From the NCBI GenBank assembly GCA_016745055.1, contig JADGDF010000012.1:1-48062 (forward strand): a DNA stretch of 48,062 bases. Direction: 5' to 3'. The notes beneath the pieces are model-generated. The model made no database searches and was not told where the DNA came from. It worked only from the letters and a program-made list of their open reading frames with translations. The stretch is from Thiotrichaceae bacterium. GTDB lineage: Bacteria > Pseudomonadota > Gammaproteobacteria > Beggiatoales > Beggiatoaceae. Below are positions 35,205 through 45,900 of this stretch, in pieces. Numbering within the stretch: the first letter of the stretch is position 1; every line of letters begins with the position of its first letter. The position numbers were made by a program, and so were the translations under genes.

Positions 35205-36287
35205 ATGCAGCTTTGCCAAACAACAACCTTAATATCACGAATAAGCATTGCTATGTTCATTCTATTATTTTTAACCGGGTGTGAATACTTTAATAATTTA
35301 ATAGGCAACGAAACTTCAAAAGAACAATATGCACAAACTGCCCAATTAAGATTTGGTGTAGCCGCTCAAATTCCTTGGATGCCGTGGTTTCTTGCTAATC
35401 AAGAAGGCACATTTGAAAAATTGAAAGATAAATACAATATTCAAGTTGAATTCGTGCCTGATGACTATCAAGCAACCATTGAAAAATTTGTCAATAGAGA
35501 AATTGATGCAATGGTCATCACTAATATAGATGCCATGGCGCAACTTGTTCGACGTGATATTGAAGCAGACGTGATTCTCATTACAGCCCATAGCAATGGT
35601 AATGAGGCTATTTTATTACCTGCAAATATAAAGAATGATGATATTCGCGGGTATACGTTTGCAGTGATTGAATATTCTACCCGCCATTATTTGCTTGATC
35701 GCTATTTGATTAAACAACAAATTCCTTTTGATGAAGTGGATATTCTCAATACGCCAGAAGGAGACTATATCCGCAAATCCTTTATTGATAATAAAGTACA
35801 GGGTGTTGTGGCAGCTAATCCAGTACAATACGATTTAGTGAGTCAAAATAATGCTAAAGTACTTTTTGATACCCGGGATATTTTTAACGAAGTGATTGAT
35901 TTTTTGGTTGTTAATCGTGAGTCATTAGAAGAGCATCCCAAGTTTGCTCAAATTTTACTAGATTCCTGGTTTTCTGTGATGGAGAGAGTGCAAGGGACTG
36001 GTAGAGGGGTAGCGTTAGATGTTATGTCTGATCTAGCGGGGGTATCCCGTCAAGCATTTGAACAACAATTTTCAACAACGACCATTTTAGCCGATACCCC
36101 AATTCGCGCCTTATCAGTGATGCGAGCTACCCATGATATGAAAAAAACTATGCGCCATATTCGCTACTTTATTGAACGCCATAATTTGACAGGACCTGCT
36201 GCTTTTTCTGAATGGATTTCTTACCCTGGACGCTCACCTGCATTATTACACTTAAATGCAGTTCCCCTTAAAAACTATCAACCTTAA
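35205..36287 (+). CDS. substrate-binding lipoprotein (NMT1/SsuA type), likely sensory
   Basis: A 360-residue periplasmic binding protein of the NitT/TauT/SsuA class. The signal ends in LLFLTGC (Cys26 as lipidation site). LRFGVAAQIPWMPWFLANQE near 48-67, VEFVPDDYQATIEKFVNREI near 81-100 and VVAANPVQYDL near 202-212 follow the family's two-lobe pattern. There is no permease or ATPase gene nearby. It instead begins a chemosensory cluster, with CheW 29 bases downstream. A role as ligand-binding partner of the receptor or as orphan transporter component are alternatives. Confidence 0.82.
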   Translation: MQLCQTTTLISRISIAMFILLFLTGCEYFNNLIGNETSKEQYAQTAQLRFGVAAQIPWMPWFLANQEGTFEKLKDKYNIQVEFVPDDYQATIEKFVNREIDAMVITNIDAMAQLVRRDIEADVILITAHSNGNEAILLPANIKNDDIRGYTFAVIEYSTRHYLLDRYLIKQQIPFDEVDILNTPEGDYIRKSFIDNKVQGVVAANPVQYDLVSQNNAKVLFDTRDIFNEVIDFLVVNRESLEEHPKFAQILLDSWFSVMERVQGTGRGVALDVMSDLAGVSRQAFEQQFSTTTILADTPIRALSVMRATHDMKKTMRHIRYFIERHNLTGPAAFSEWISYPGRSPALLHLNAVPLKNYQP

Positions 36288-36316
36288 GTAAATGTTGGAC
36301 AAGGGAAAAGAGCCTG

Positions 36317-36859
36317 ATGGATACAATGCAGCAACAAACGCCTTGGTTACCTCCTAGTGAGGCACTAAACCGTCCATTAAATCGGCAAACTGACGATGCC
36401 ATTCGAGCCTTATCTCAGGCTGTTACTACCCGTAGGCTAGGGTTCAAAATTGGTAGTCTTGGATTATTAATTGCCGAAAATGCCATTAGTGAACTGACAG
36501 GCATATTATCTGTTTGTCCCATACCTAATACGGCGTCATGGTTAGTGGGGCTAATTAATTTACGAGGTAATCTCCTTCCTGTATTTGACTTAAATATGTT
36601 ACTTGGGCTTGAGAAAGGGTCTGAAAAAAAACGTATGTTATTGATATTAGGTGAAGGAGAAGCGGCTGGAACCATTGTGATAGATGGGTTACCCGTGCAT
36701 CTTATGTTTTCAGAAAATGACAAATTAGAAAGTCTACCCAATTTACCTGATGCCATTAAGCCTTTTGCCATTTCAGGTTACGAAAAAGAAGGAGAAATAT
36801 GGTTTAACTTTGACCACTTAGGTTTTTTTCAATCGCTTATCAATAAAGTACCAGCATAG
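36317..36859 (+). CDS. CheW-like coupling protein (PilI type)
   Basis: A 180-residue CheW-domain protein that links receptors to the kinase. The typical CheW elements ENAISELTGILSVCPIPNTA near residues 54-73 and WLVGLINLRGNLLPVFDLN near 75-93 are present, followed by the five-stranded subdomain. It starts 29 bases after the substrate-binding lipoprotein and precedes a PilJ-like receptor, giving the PilI-PilJ-ChpA order of Pil-Chp clusters. Confidence 0.92.
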   Translation: MDTMQQQTPWLPPSEALNRPLNRQTDDAIRALSQAVTTRRLGFKIGSLGLLIAENAISELTGILSVCPIPNTASWLVGLINLRGNLLPVFDLNMLLGLEKGSEKKRMLLILGEGEAAGTIVIDGLPVHLMFSENDKLESLPNLPDAIKPFAISGYEKEGEIWFNFDHLGFFQSLINKVPA

Positions 36860-36887
36860 CCATTTATTTTTGTAATACAGGTGGTTT

Positions 36888-37015
36888 GAATATACAGAAT
36901 TCAGGAGTCAGCGTACAGTCATCAAAATTTATTATTCCCAAGTTTTATTTGAGAACATAAATTTTACCTGTCACCCTTCAGTGATTCTGAATTCTGACTC
37001 CTGAATTTTGTATTC
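36888..37015. repeat. 128-bp unit with terminal inverted repeats
   Basis: A GAATATACAGAATTCAGGAG arm (36888-36911) is mirrored, with a few changes, by CTGACTCCTGAATTTTG... at 36994-37015. The core contains TTCCCAAGTTTTATTTGAGAAC, a relative of the hairpin at 39772. It lies between the CheW and receptor genes. A MITE-like origin is possible. Related pieces (AACTCCTGAATTC) occur at 39919. Confidence 0.65.
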
Positions 37016-37053
37016 TTAACAACAAGCATACTAACCCCACAGAGGAGACGCTT

Positions 37054-39603
37054 ATGCGACTACGAACTAAAATGTTTATTGGTTCTGCTATTCTGGCGGT
37101 GATTCCTGTTGTGATTACCGCTATTTTTACAAGCAGAACAGCAGCCAGTGAAGGCCAGCAAGCGCTAACAGAAGTAGCGCAAGGTCACATTATTTCTGTA
37201 CGTAATACTAAAAAAGCTCAAATTGAAGAATATTTTCGTCTAATTTCAAATCAAATTCAGGTATATGCCAGCTCAAGGCCAATTATTTCGGCAATGAAGG
37301 GGTTTAAAACCACCTTTCCGAGGTTTGTTGATGAAGCAGGCTTAGGAGAAGTAGAAGAAGAGGGTCCCCCTATTCCTCAGGTTTTGCCTATTGATGAATA
37401 CCGCGAAGCATTATCTGAGTACTATACAGTAGATTATACCGAGGAGTTTAATGCGCTCAACGTTGAATCTGTGCCTGAAGAGGATATGCTTGCGCGGTTA
37501 GATCAACTTGAAGATAATAGTATTGCACTTCAGTACAATTATATTGCAAACAATTCTAACCCCCTAGGTACCAAAGAAGAATTGTTCGCGGCTGACGATA
37601 GTTCAACTTATACTCAAGTTCATCGAGAAAATCACCGTGCAATCAATGTTTATAGGAAACGTTTTGATTTTGAAGATATTTTTCTAGTTGATATTGATAC
37701 AGGGTATGTAGTGTACTCTACTTTAAAAGAAATTGATTTTGCAACTTCACTAAGAGAAGGACCTTACACAGGCTCAGGCTTAGGACAAATATTTGAAAAA
37801 GCCCAAGCCCTTGGACATAGGCAAACTGTCGTGGTGGATTTTGCGCCTTATTTGCCTGCTTACAATGGGGCGGCTGGATTTATTGCTACCCCTATTTTTG
37901 ATGATAATACCAAAATCGGTATCCTCATTTTCCAACTGCCGATTGTTAGTGTTAATGACATTATGACTTACAATAAATCTTGGTCACTTGAAGAATCTGG
38001 AAGAACGGGTGAATCCTACATCGTGGCTTCTGATGGCAAAATGCGTAATGACAGCCGTCTATTGATTGAAGACAAAGAAGAATACATGGATGCGATTGAA
38101 AAAGTCGGAATGTCAGAAGAGATTATCAGTGAAATTTCGCTTAAAGATACGAGCGTTGGTTTACAGGAGGTGGATAATCCAGGAACTCGTTCCGCATTTG
38201 CTGGTGTCACAGGTTATGATATGTTTCCTGATTATCGAGACGAATTCGTATTGGCTGCGTTTGCACCAATTGACGTACCTGGGCTTTCATGGGCAGTATT
38301 TTCAACTATTCAAGAAGATGAATCTCTCGAACGTTTGGAACGGTTAACTTCAGAAATTACCCGCAGTTCATTCCCCATTGCGGCCGCGATTCTTATTCTT
38401 GGAGGAGCGACTGGTATTTTCATTTTTGGACGGATTGCGGCACCAATTGGCCATTTGGAAACTACGATGACCAAGGTGGCAGAAGGTGACTTCACCGCAC
38501 GGGCAGAAATTAATACCTCAGACGAACTTGGTACATTGGCTAACGCATTTAACGGCTTGTTGGATGATCGATTATCGGCTTTGGCCAAAGCGGAAAAAGA
38601 GAATGAAATGTTGAATAACTCCATTATTGAGTTGCTTAAAGCTTCTTTCCAATTGAGTCAAAGAGACTTGACCGTACAGGTACCAGTTACCGAAGATGTG
38701 ACAGGCCCGCTGGCCGACGCAATTAACCAGATGGCCACAGAAACCAGTAAGGTGTTATTAGACGTACGACACATTAGTGAGGAAGTCGAATCTGCATCGC
38801 ACCACGTTAAAGAACAGGGTGATAACGTATCTAAAGTGGCGGAAGCGGAACGTGAAGTTGTGGATGCTACCATGACCGAATTATCAGCAGCCGCGGAAGC
38901 GATGAACAAAATTGCAGAAGTTGCGCAATCTTGTAACGAAATTGCGACTCAAGCAACGCGCTCAACACAAACTGCGTTGGCCACAGTAACCAGTACCGTT
39001 GAAGGGATGGGTGAAATTCGCGAAACCATTCACGAAACAGAAAAACGGATTAAACGATTAGGTGAACGTTCGCAAGAAATTAGTTCTATCGTTGATATCA
39101 TTAACAACATTGCTGAACGAACCCACGTACTTGCGTTGAACGCATCTATGCAGGCGGCAGCAGCAGGTGAAGCTGGTCGTGGTTTCTCAGTGGTAGCGGA
39201 CGAAGTGCAACGACTCGCTGAAAGTTCACGGAATGCGACCTCACAGATTTCAGCCTTGGTGAAAAACATTCAGGTGGAAACGAATGATACGATTGCCACG
39301 ATGGATAAAACCATTGGACAGGTGGTTGAAGGTTCACGCCTTGCAGAACGGGCGGGTGAACAGATGAAGGAAACCCAGAATACGACAGCGAATTTGGTGC
39401 AAGTGGTTGAACAAATTGCAATGGCTTCTCGTCAACAGGCGCAAATTAGTAATGAGTTGCGTGAACGGGCACAAATCATTCAAAGCAGTACTCAGGAAAC
39501 GGCGAAACAGCTTGAAGAACAAACGATTCAGACTGATCGCCTTGTGGACTTTTCCAAGCAACTACTTGAATCAGTGCATGTGTTTAAGTTGCCAGGCGTT
39601 TAA
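37054..39603 (+). CDS. methyl-accepting chemotaxis protein, PilJ-like
   Basis: An 849-residue receptor. A membrane helix at about 7-27 and another at about 433-455 enclose a large periplasmic domain (about 30-430) with a dCache-like pattern (YIVASDGKMRNDSRL near 324-338). HAMP begins near 460 (GRIAAPIGHLETTMTKVAEG), and a second HAMP-like unit seems to follow at about 525-575. The signalling hairpin tip is HVLALNASMQAAAAGEAGRG near 690-710, of PilJ type (ASMQAAAAGEAGRGF). It would form the receptor of the following kinase. Confidence 0.92.
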   Translation: MRLRTKMFIGSAILAVIPVVITAIFTSRTAASEGQQALTEVAQGHIISVRNTKKAQIEEYFRLISNQIQVYASSRPIISAMKGFKTTFPRFVDEAGLGEVEEEGPPIPQVLPIDEYREALSEYYTVDYTEEFNALNVESVPEEDMLARLDQLEDNSIALQYNYIANNSNPLGTKEELFAADDSSTYTQVHRENHRAINVYRKRFDFEDIFLVDIDTGYVVYSTLKEIDFATSLREGPYTGSGLGQIFEKAQALGHRQTVVVDFAPYLPAYNGAAGFIATPIFDDNTKIGILIFQLPIVSVNDIMTYNKSWSLEESGRTGESYIVASDGKMRNDSRLLIEDKEEYMDAIEKVGMSEEIISEISLKDTSVGLQEVDNPGTRSAFAGVTGYDMFPDYRDEFVLAAFAPIDVPGLSWAVFSTIQEDESLERLERLTSEITRSSFPIAAAILILGGATGIFIFGRIAAPIGHLETTMTKVAEGDFTARAEINTSDELGTLANAFNGLLDDRLSALAKAEKENEMLNNSIIELLKASFQLSQRDLTVQVPVTEDVTGPLADAINQMATETSKVLLDVRHISEEVESASHHVKEQGDNVSKVAEAEREVVDATMTELSAAAEAMNKIAEVAQSCNEIATQATRSTQTALATVTSTVEGMGEIRETIHETEKRIKRLGERSQEISSIVDIINNIAERTHVLALNASMQAAAAGEAGRGFSVVADEVQRLAESSRNATSQISALVKNIQVETNDTIATMDKTIGQVVEGSRLAERAGEQMKETQNTTANLVQVVEQIAMASRQQAQISNELRERAQIIQSSTQETAKQLEEQTIQTDRLVDFSKQLLESVHVFKLPGV

Positions 39604-39974
39604 TTTTTTCAGGAGTTTAAGAGAGTTCAGGAAAGTAGCATAAGTTTTTGTTTCTACGTATCAATTTTTTTGCAAGAATTGATGGAAACAAGTTTGCAAA
39701 TTATTTCTAAACGTTACGAACAGGGCTATAAACCCAGTCCAGCTCATATATACAGAAATCAGATTTTTTATTGTTCCCAAATTTTGTTTGGGAACACACT
39801 GTAAACAAAGCTTTGTTTTGCAAACAAGAAGCGAAGCTTTTCGTGCAGTAATAAGTTTGTAACCTGTTTCCAAACATTATGAACAAGGTTATAAACCTTG
39901 TTTTACTCATATTTTTATTGAATTCTAACTCCTGAATTCTAGCGCCTAACTCCTACATATTTAGGACACAAATC
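39604..39974. repeat. repeat-rich intergenic region
   Basis: This 371-base gap holds two imperfect palindromes of family B (39691-39735 and 39853-39899) and a perfect hairpin TGTTCCCAAA/TTTGGGAACA (39772-39781 and 39787-39796). A GAATTCTAACTCCTGAATTC stretch follows at 39919. No gene is evident. Confidence 0.7.
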
Positions 39975-42900
39975 ATGTCAGCCATACTCAAATCTGAGAT
40001 CATAGAAAATCTACGTACCCAAATTGCCAACGACGCTTATATTCTATATGAAACCGTCAGTTTATGTTTGGATGATAATCAAGATACTGTTGCTGTCTCT
40101 GAAGCAATGACAGAAGCGGTTCAATATTTGGATAATATTGCAGAACAGGCAAAACAAGCTAATTTTGAGGGTTTGAAAGACATTTGTGGGCTGATTCAGT
40201 CGAACTTAATTGCTTTACAAAATCAAGATAAAAGTCAACAAGAAATTGTATGCCGGTATATAGAGCAGCTACCTCGGTTAGTTTCTAATTATTTATATGC
40301 ACCAACCAATAAATCTTCCCGTCAACATCTCATCCATCATTTGCAAACAGCTCAGTGGGTATCAACACAAGAAGCAAAAGCTTTGTCTGCATTATTGGCG
40401 CAAAATGCTGAAACTGTCACGGTTGAAGCTGATACAAATGCATTAAGTGAACATGACGCTAAAAGGGAAACGACAGACATGAGTGACGTGCTGAATGAAT
40501 TTACAGAAGAAGTCGTTGAATTATCTGAAGATATAGATGATAAACAGACCTTAAGAGCAGCCTTGGAAGAAAATTCTCATCTGGAGGACGCAAATTTAGC
40601 AGATGAATTACTGTTAGATGATGACATATTGGATGATTTACCTGCCGATTTTGCTCAGGCTGAGTTAGATGAACAAAAAGTGCCGAATGCAGATATAGCA
40701 CAACCATTGTACAGTGAACATCGTTCAGAACAAATTATTGAACTATCAAATCAAATTGTAGAAATGAGCACAGTGCTGACTGAAGCTCTCAATAGGTTCG
40801 CGACTGAAAATAACGAAAGTGAGATTTTTTTAGAGGGGGTTGAGCGATATACAAATACAGTACAAAATCTTTGGGAGCTATCTGAGCAAGAAGGCTTACA
40901 TGCATTACAAGAAATCTGTACCTTCATTAATGATAATGTATTTGAAATGAGTGTGTTAGATGCCACAACGAGAATTAGTGTACATGAGCTTTTTGCAGCC
41001 TGGCCCCAATTAGTTTTAGATTATCTTCAAGCACCTCAAGAAGGGGCAAGACTATTAGTTACTCACTTAAAGAATCCACTGTGGGCAATACGTTTATCTA
41101 ATGAAAAAGCAGAAAATTTAATTAAACAGTTAATTCAAGAGATTTATGTACCTGTTTCACATGCAAATTATGGTCGCTATGCTGCACCTACGCAACAAGC
41201 GGCATACACGACAGTTGCATCTCGGCATGAAGAAAAAACTGTAGTTGCAGAAGATATTCAAAGTACAGTAGAAATTGTTGACAATGCGCAGCTAGAAGAC
41301 ATAAGCATTGCAGAAGAAACGTTAGAAGTGAGTGACTCTGATATTGAAGCGGATAACACATTGTCTGAATTAGAAACTTTATCAGAAATTGGTGAACAAA
41401 CTGCTGAAGAAGCATTAGAGGAAGTTACTCTATCAGAAGATGAAACATTGTTATTAGAAGATTTACCTTCGCTGGACGAAGAGGGAGAGATTGAAATTTC
41501 AGATGAATTGTCAGCAGATATTGGTGAATTAGAAGCGTTAGAAGATTTACTGCCATTAGATGATACAGTTGATACTGAAATTGCGGAAGAACTTCAGGCT
41601 GAGGCTGACACAACTGAAATTATTGATCTACTTCCAGCGCCAGAAACAGCAGATGCACTAGAAATGTTAGAAGCTGAAACAGAGCCTTCTGAAATTTTAG
41701 ATGACTTGCCTACGTTGGATGAAACAGCCAATACTGAGATTTCTGATAAACTTCAAACAGATGTCGACACTTTAGCAGTATTAGAAGCTGAAACTGAACT
41801 TGAAGATTTGGCAGACGACAATTTGGATGCGGTAGAAAATTTAGCTTCAGAGCTGCCAGAAGAACAAACTGATACTGATGATTTAGTTTTGGAAGCATTG
41901 TCCAATGATGAGTTGGTTGGCACCGAGTCAGAAATTACAACAGACTTAGTTGCAGAACAAGCGCTTATTGACGAAGAAACGTTTGACTTGGAAGCCACTG
42001 ATGAAGTATCCGAGTTGGCAGAAGAGGCTATTTTGCCTGAATCATTGCCTGAAGATGAAATTGCCGTTGAAGACCTTGAAAATTCTGAAATTTTAGCTGA
42101 AAACGATTTCATGGAAGAAGTTATTCCTGAAGAACTATCAGAAACAAGGGATGTTATTAAAAATGATGTTTCTGAACTTGAAGATACGCAAATAAATATA
42201 TTAGCTGCCAGTGAAGCACTGGAAAACGATGCAGATATTATCAGTGAACAAGAAGAAATTTTGTCCACAGAAGAATCACCAATAGTCCCTATTGATACGT
42301 TGGATATATTAAATGCTGAACTTGCAGATGCCATGACAGAAATGTCCAGTGCTCTGCAAAAATTTGTTCATGCAGAAGATGACAGTCCAGAGTTGTTAGA
42401 AGCGGTAGAACAATACACTGATAATATTCACTCTATTGCTGATGCGGTGAGTATGGCAGGGTTATCCGGGTTGCAGGATGTTTGCGGGTTTGTGAATGAC
42501 AATATTTTTGAACTAAGTACGCAAGCACGAGCTATTCGACGCACAGCACAGCCACATATTGAAACTTGGCCACAGTTAGCTTTAACTTATTTGCAATTAC
42601 CGTCACAGGGCGCACAAGCTTTAATCAAACATTTGAGTTCTACGATTTGGCCTTTCCCTCTGGATGAAGAGAAAATTGAAGCATTATTCCTGAAATTAAC
42701 GCAACCATCAGTTGAGCAACAGGAAAATAATGAAAATATTTTATTATCCAGTGAAGAAATTTTTGATGAAACCCCCGTTGCAAACATTCATTTGGCGTCT
42801 GACGATGTACTTGATATTGTTGTTGGACAATTGGCTGAAACCTCACAAGAATTGACAAGCACTTTACATCAGTTAGTTGAAGCTGAAGATGGTAGTGAAG

Positions 42901-45900
42901 CCCTACTCATGGCTGTTGAAAATTATACTGAGCAGGTGCAAGCGATTTGGGATGTGGCAGAAATGTCGCAACTTGTGGGTCTGCAAGATATATGCACCTT
43001 TATTAATGATAACATCATGATGTTAAGTGCACATCCACAACCCACTCGCCAACATGCTAAAGACGTACTTGCAACTTGGATACCGTTAACGATTACCTAT
43101 CTCAAAACGCCAACGGTCGGTTCAATAGAATTGCTTGGCCATTTGCAAAGTAGCGCCTGGCCACAACCCCTTGATGATAGCCAACGACCAGATTGGCAAC
43201 AACGTTTGTTAGAAATGGCTCATGCTGATGACAATGTGCAGGCACAATCCGTTGAGCCTATGGCTGAAATTACCTTAGCCAGTCAGGATATTTTAGATTT
43301 GTTAATTGGGCAAATTGTCGATACTGAGACAGAATTGACAGATTCACTGACACGTTTGGTTGAAGTCGATGATGGCAGTGAAGTTTTACTGACAGAAGTT
43401 GAAACCTATACTGAAAATGTGCAATCCATTTGGGATATTGCAGAAATGGCTAAACTAGCTGGCCTGCAAGATATTTGTACGTTTATCAATGACAACGTCA
43501 TGATTCTCAGTGCTCAGAATAAATCAGTGCGTGGCATGGCTCAGACGGTATTTAATCGTTGGACACAATTGGTGGTTGCCTATTTGCAAACGCCCGTTGC
43601 TGAAGTTGACAACCTGTTACATTATTTGCAAGGCAGTATTTGGTTACAACCTTTAGAACCTGAACAAGTGACTGAATTACGTCAGAAATTATTAACAGCC
43701 CAGGAAATTGAAACAACAGAAGTAGTAGCACCTGTAAGTCCAGTTGAAAGTGATGATATTGAAGAAACCATTGTACTTGCTGATCCTGATGTGCTTGAGT
43801 TAATCATTGCCCAAATGACGGACACGGAAGTAGAGTTAACTACCTCGCTTGCCCGCTTGTTATCTGCGGATGATGGTAGTGAAAACTTGTTGATGGAAGT
43901 CGAAACTTACACTGAAAATGTCCAAGCAATTTGGGACGCTGCGGACATGGCAAGCTTATCTGGTTTGCAAGAAGTCTGTACATTTGCGAATGATAATGTC
44001 ACAATTTTATGTACTCAGGATAAAGCAACAAGATCGTCAGCGCAGGATATTTTTATTCGCTGGCCACAGCTCGCCATTGATTACTTGAAACATCCGACTA
44101 GTGGGGCCAAAGCCTTAATCGCGCATTTACAAGTTGCCAATTGGCCAAATCCGCTGGACAGTGCGCAAGCTGTTTCGTTGAAACAAAACTTAATTCCTGG
44201 TCAAGAGACAGCATCTGAACCAGAAATTCACCTCGCTGATCCTGACATTTTAGAACTCGTTCGTAATCAGATCACGGATCTTGCTGAAAGTATGTCAGCA
44301 GCCCTTGAGGAATGTGTGACAATGGATAATGACAACCCCGCTTTCTTAGAAGCGATAGAAAATTACACCAATCAAGTTCAAGCAATTTGGGACGCTGCAG
44401 AAATGGCTGGCCTAGCTGGCCTGCAAGAAGTCTGTACCTTTGTCAATGACAACGTCATGGCTTTAAGCGCCCAGGATAAAGCTGCCAAATTAGAGGCGCA
44501 ATCCCATTTTGAACAATGGCCTGCTGTGGTATTGGAATATTTGCAATCGCCTGCCACAGGGTCAAAAAACTTGGTGACTTTACTGCAAGCCTCAGGTTGG
44601 CCCACGCCTTTAGAAATTAGTAGAGTTAATGATTTACAGGCTTTGCTGACACAAAGCTCGACATCACCTGAACAAGTGGCGGCTTACGAGCAGGAAATTA
44701 CGGCGGCTGAACCAGTTATCGCTGCGGCACCACCGCCCCCTGCTGAAGCAGTAGAACCCTTGCATGAAATGGGTGAAGTGGGTGAAATTTCCCTGGGCAG
44801 TGCGGAAGTACTGGAAATTTTGACCAGTGAATTAGAGTCCTCTAAAGAAGATTTAACCACTGAATTACAAAAATTCACCACCTTAGATAAGGCTGATGCA
44901 AATTTTGGTGAGTCCGCTGAAAATTATGGAGACATTGTACAACGGCTTTATGCAGCCGCTGACATGTTAGGTTTAGAAGGGCTAAAAGAAGTTTGTAGTC
45001 TAGTTGTTGAAAATGTCAATGGTTTAGCAACCAAAGATTTAGCGGCGAGAAGTGCGGCCAAAGGTGTGTTAGAAGCTTGGCCTGATTTGGTATTAGCCTA
45101 CCTTAACTCACCCATGGAAAGCGTGGTTAAAATGCTTAACCACTTCCGTGAACCACAGTGGGCTATGCCATTAAATGATGATAAGGCGCACGAGTTATTA
45201 GGTTTATTGACTCAAGGTTCAACAGCGGAAGAAGACATTGATGAAGCAGGTGCTTATGCGCGCCAATCAGTTGCCACACCTGAAGATGTCGATATTAATC
45301 CACCTGATGTTAATCCTGAATTATACGAAGCTTACTTGCAGGAAACGCCTCAACACGCTGCTGACTTCTCACAATGTATCCAAAATATTATTGCAGATCC
45401 TCAAATTGCAGACATTGAGAAAGCCCAACGGATTGCCCATACGCTAAAAGGTTCTTCTAATATTATTGGCATTAAGGGTATCGCCAATATAGGCCATCAC
45501 CTCGAAGATACTTTAGAATATTTAGCCAAACATCAGGTGACGCCCCCTAAAGAACTCACCGATACCATGGTGGAAGCGGCTGACTGTCTTGAAATGATGG
45601 TCGATGCGTTAACAGGACAAGGGGATCCCCCTGACAATGCGCAACAAGTTTTGCAATCGGTTCTGGACTGGGCAAATCGAATTGACAAAGGAAACTTGGA
45701 TGCACCGGCCGCACCGCGTCCGGCCGCATCCACCCCTGTTGTTGCAGACAGTGGTGAAACCAAAGCTGAGTCTGCTAAACCCGCAGCACAACCGAAAAAA
45801 GAAGGGGGTAGCGCACCTGCCGCACCGGAACAAATGTTGCGCGTGCCTACGCGAACGGTTGACGAATTAATGCGATTAGTTGGCGAGTTATCCATTTCAC

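Noticed and set aside
35093..35284. 63-residue ORF before the substrate-binding lipoprotein
   Set aside because: It overlaps the start of the lipoprotein gene in another frame and has no recognisable features.
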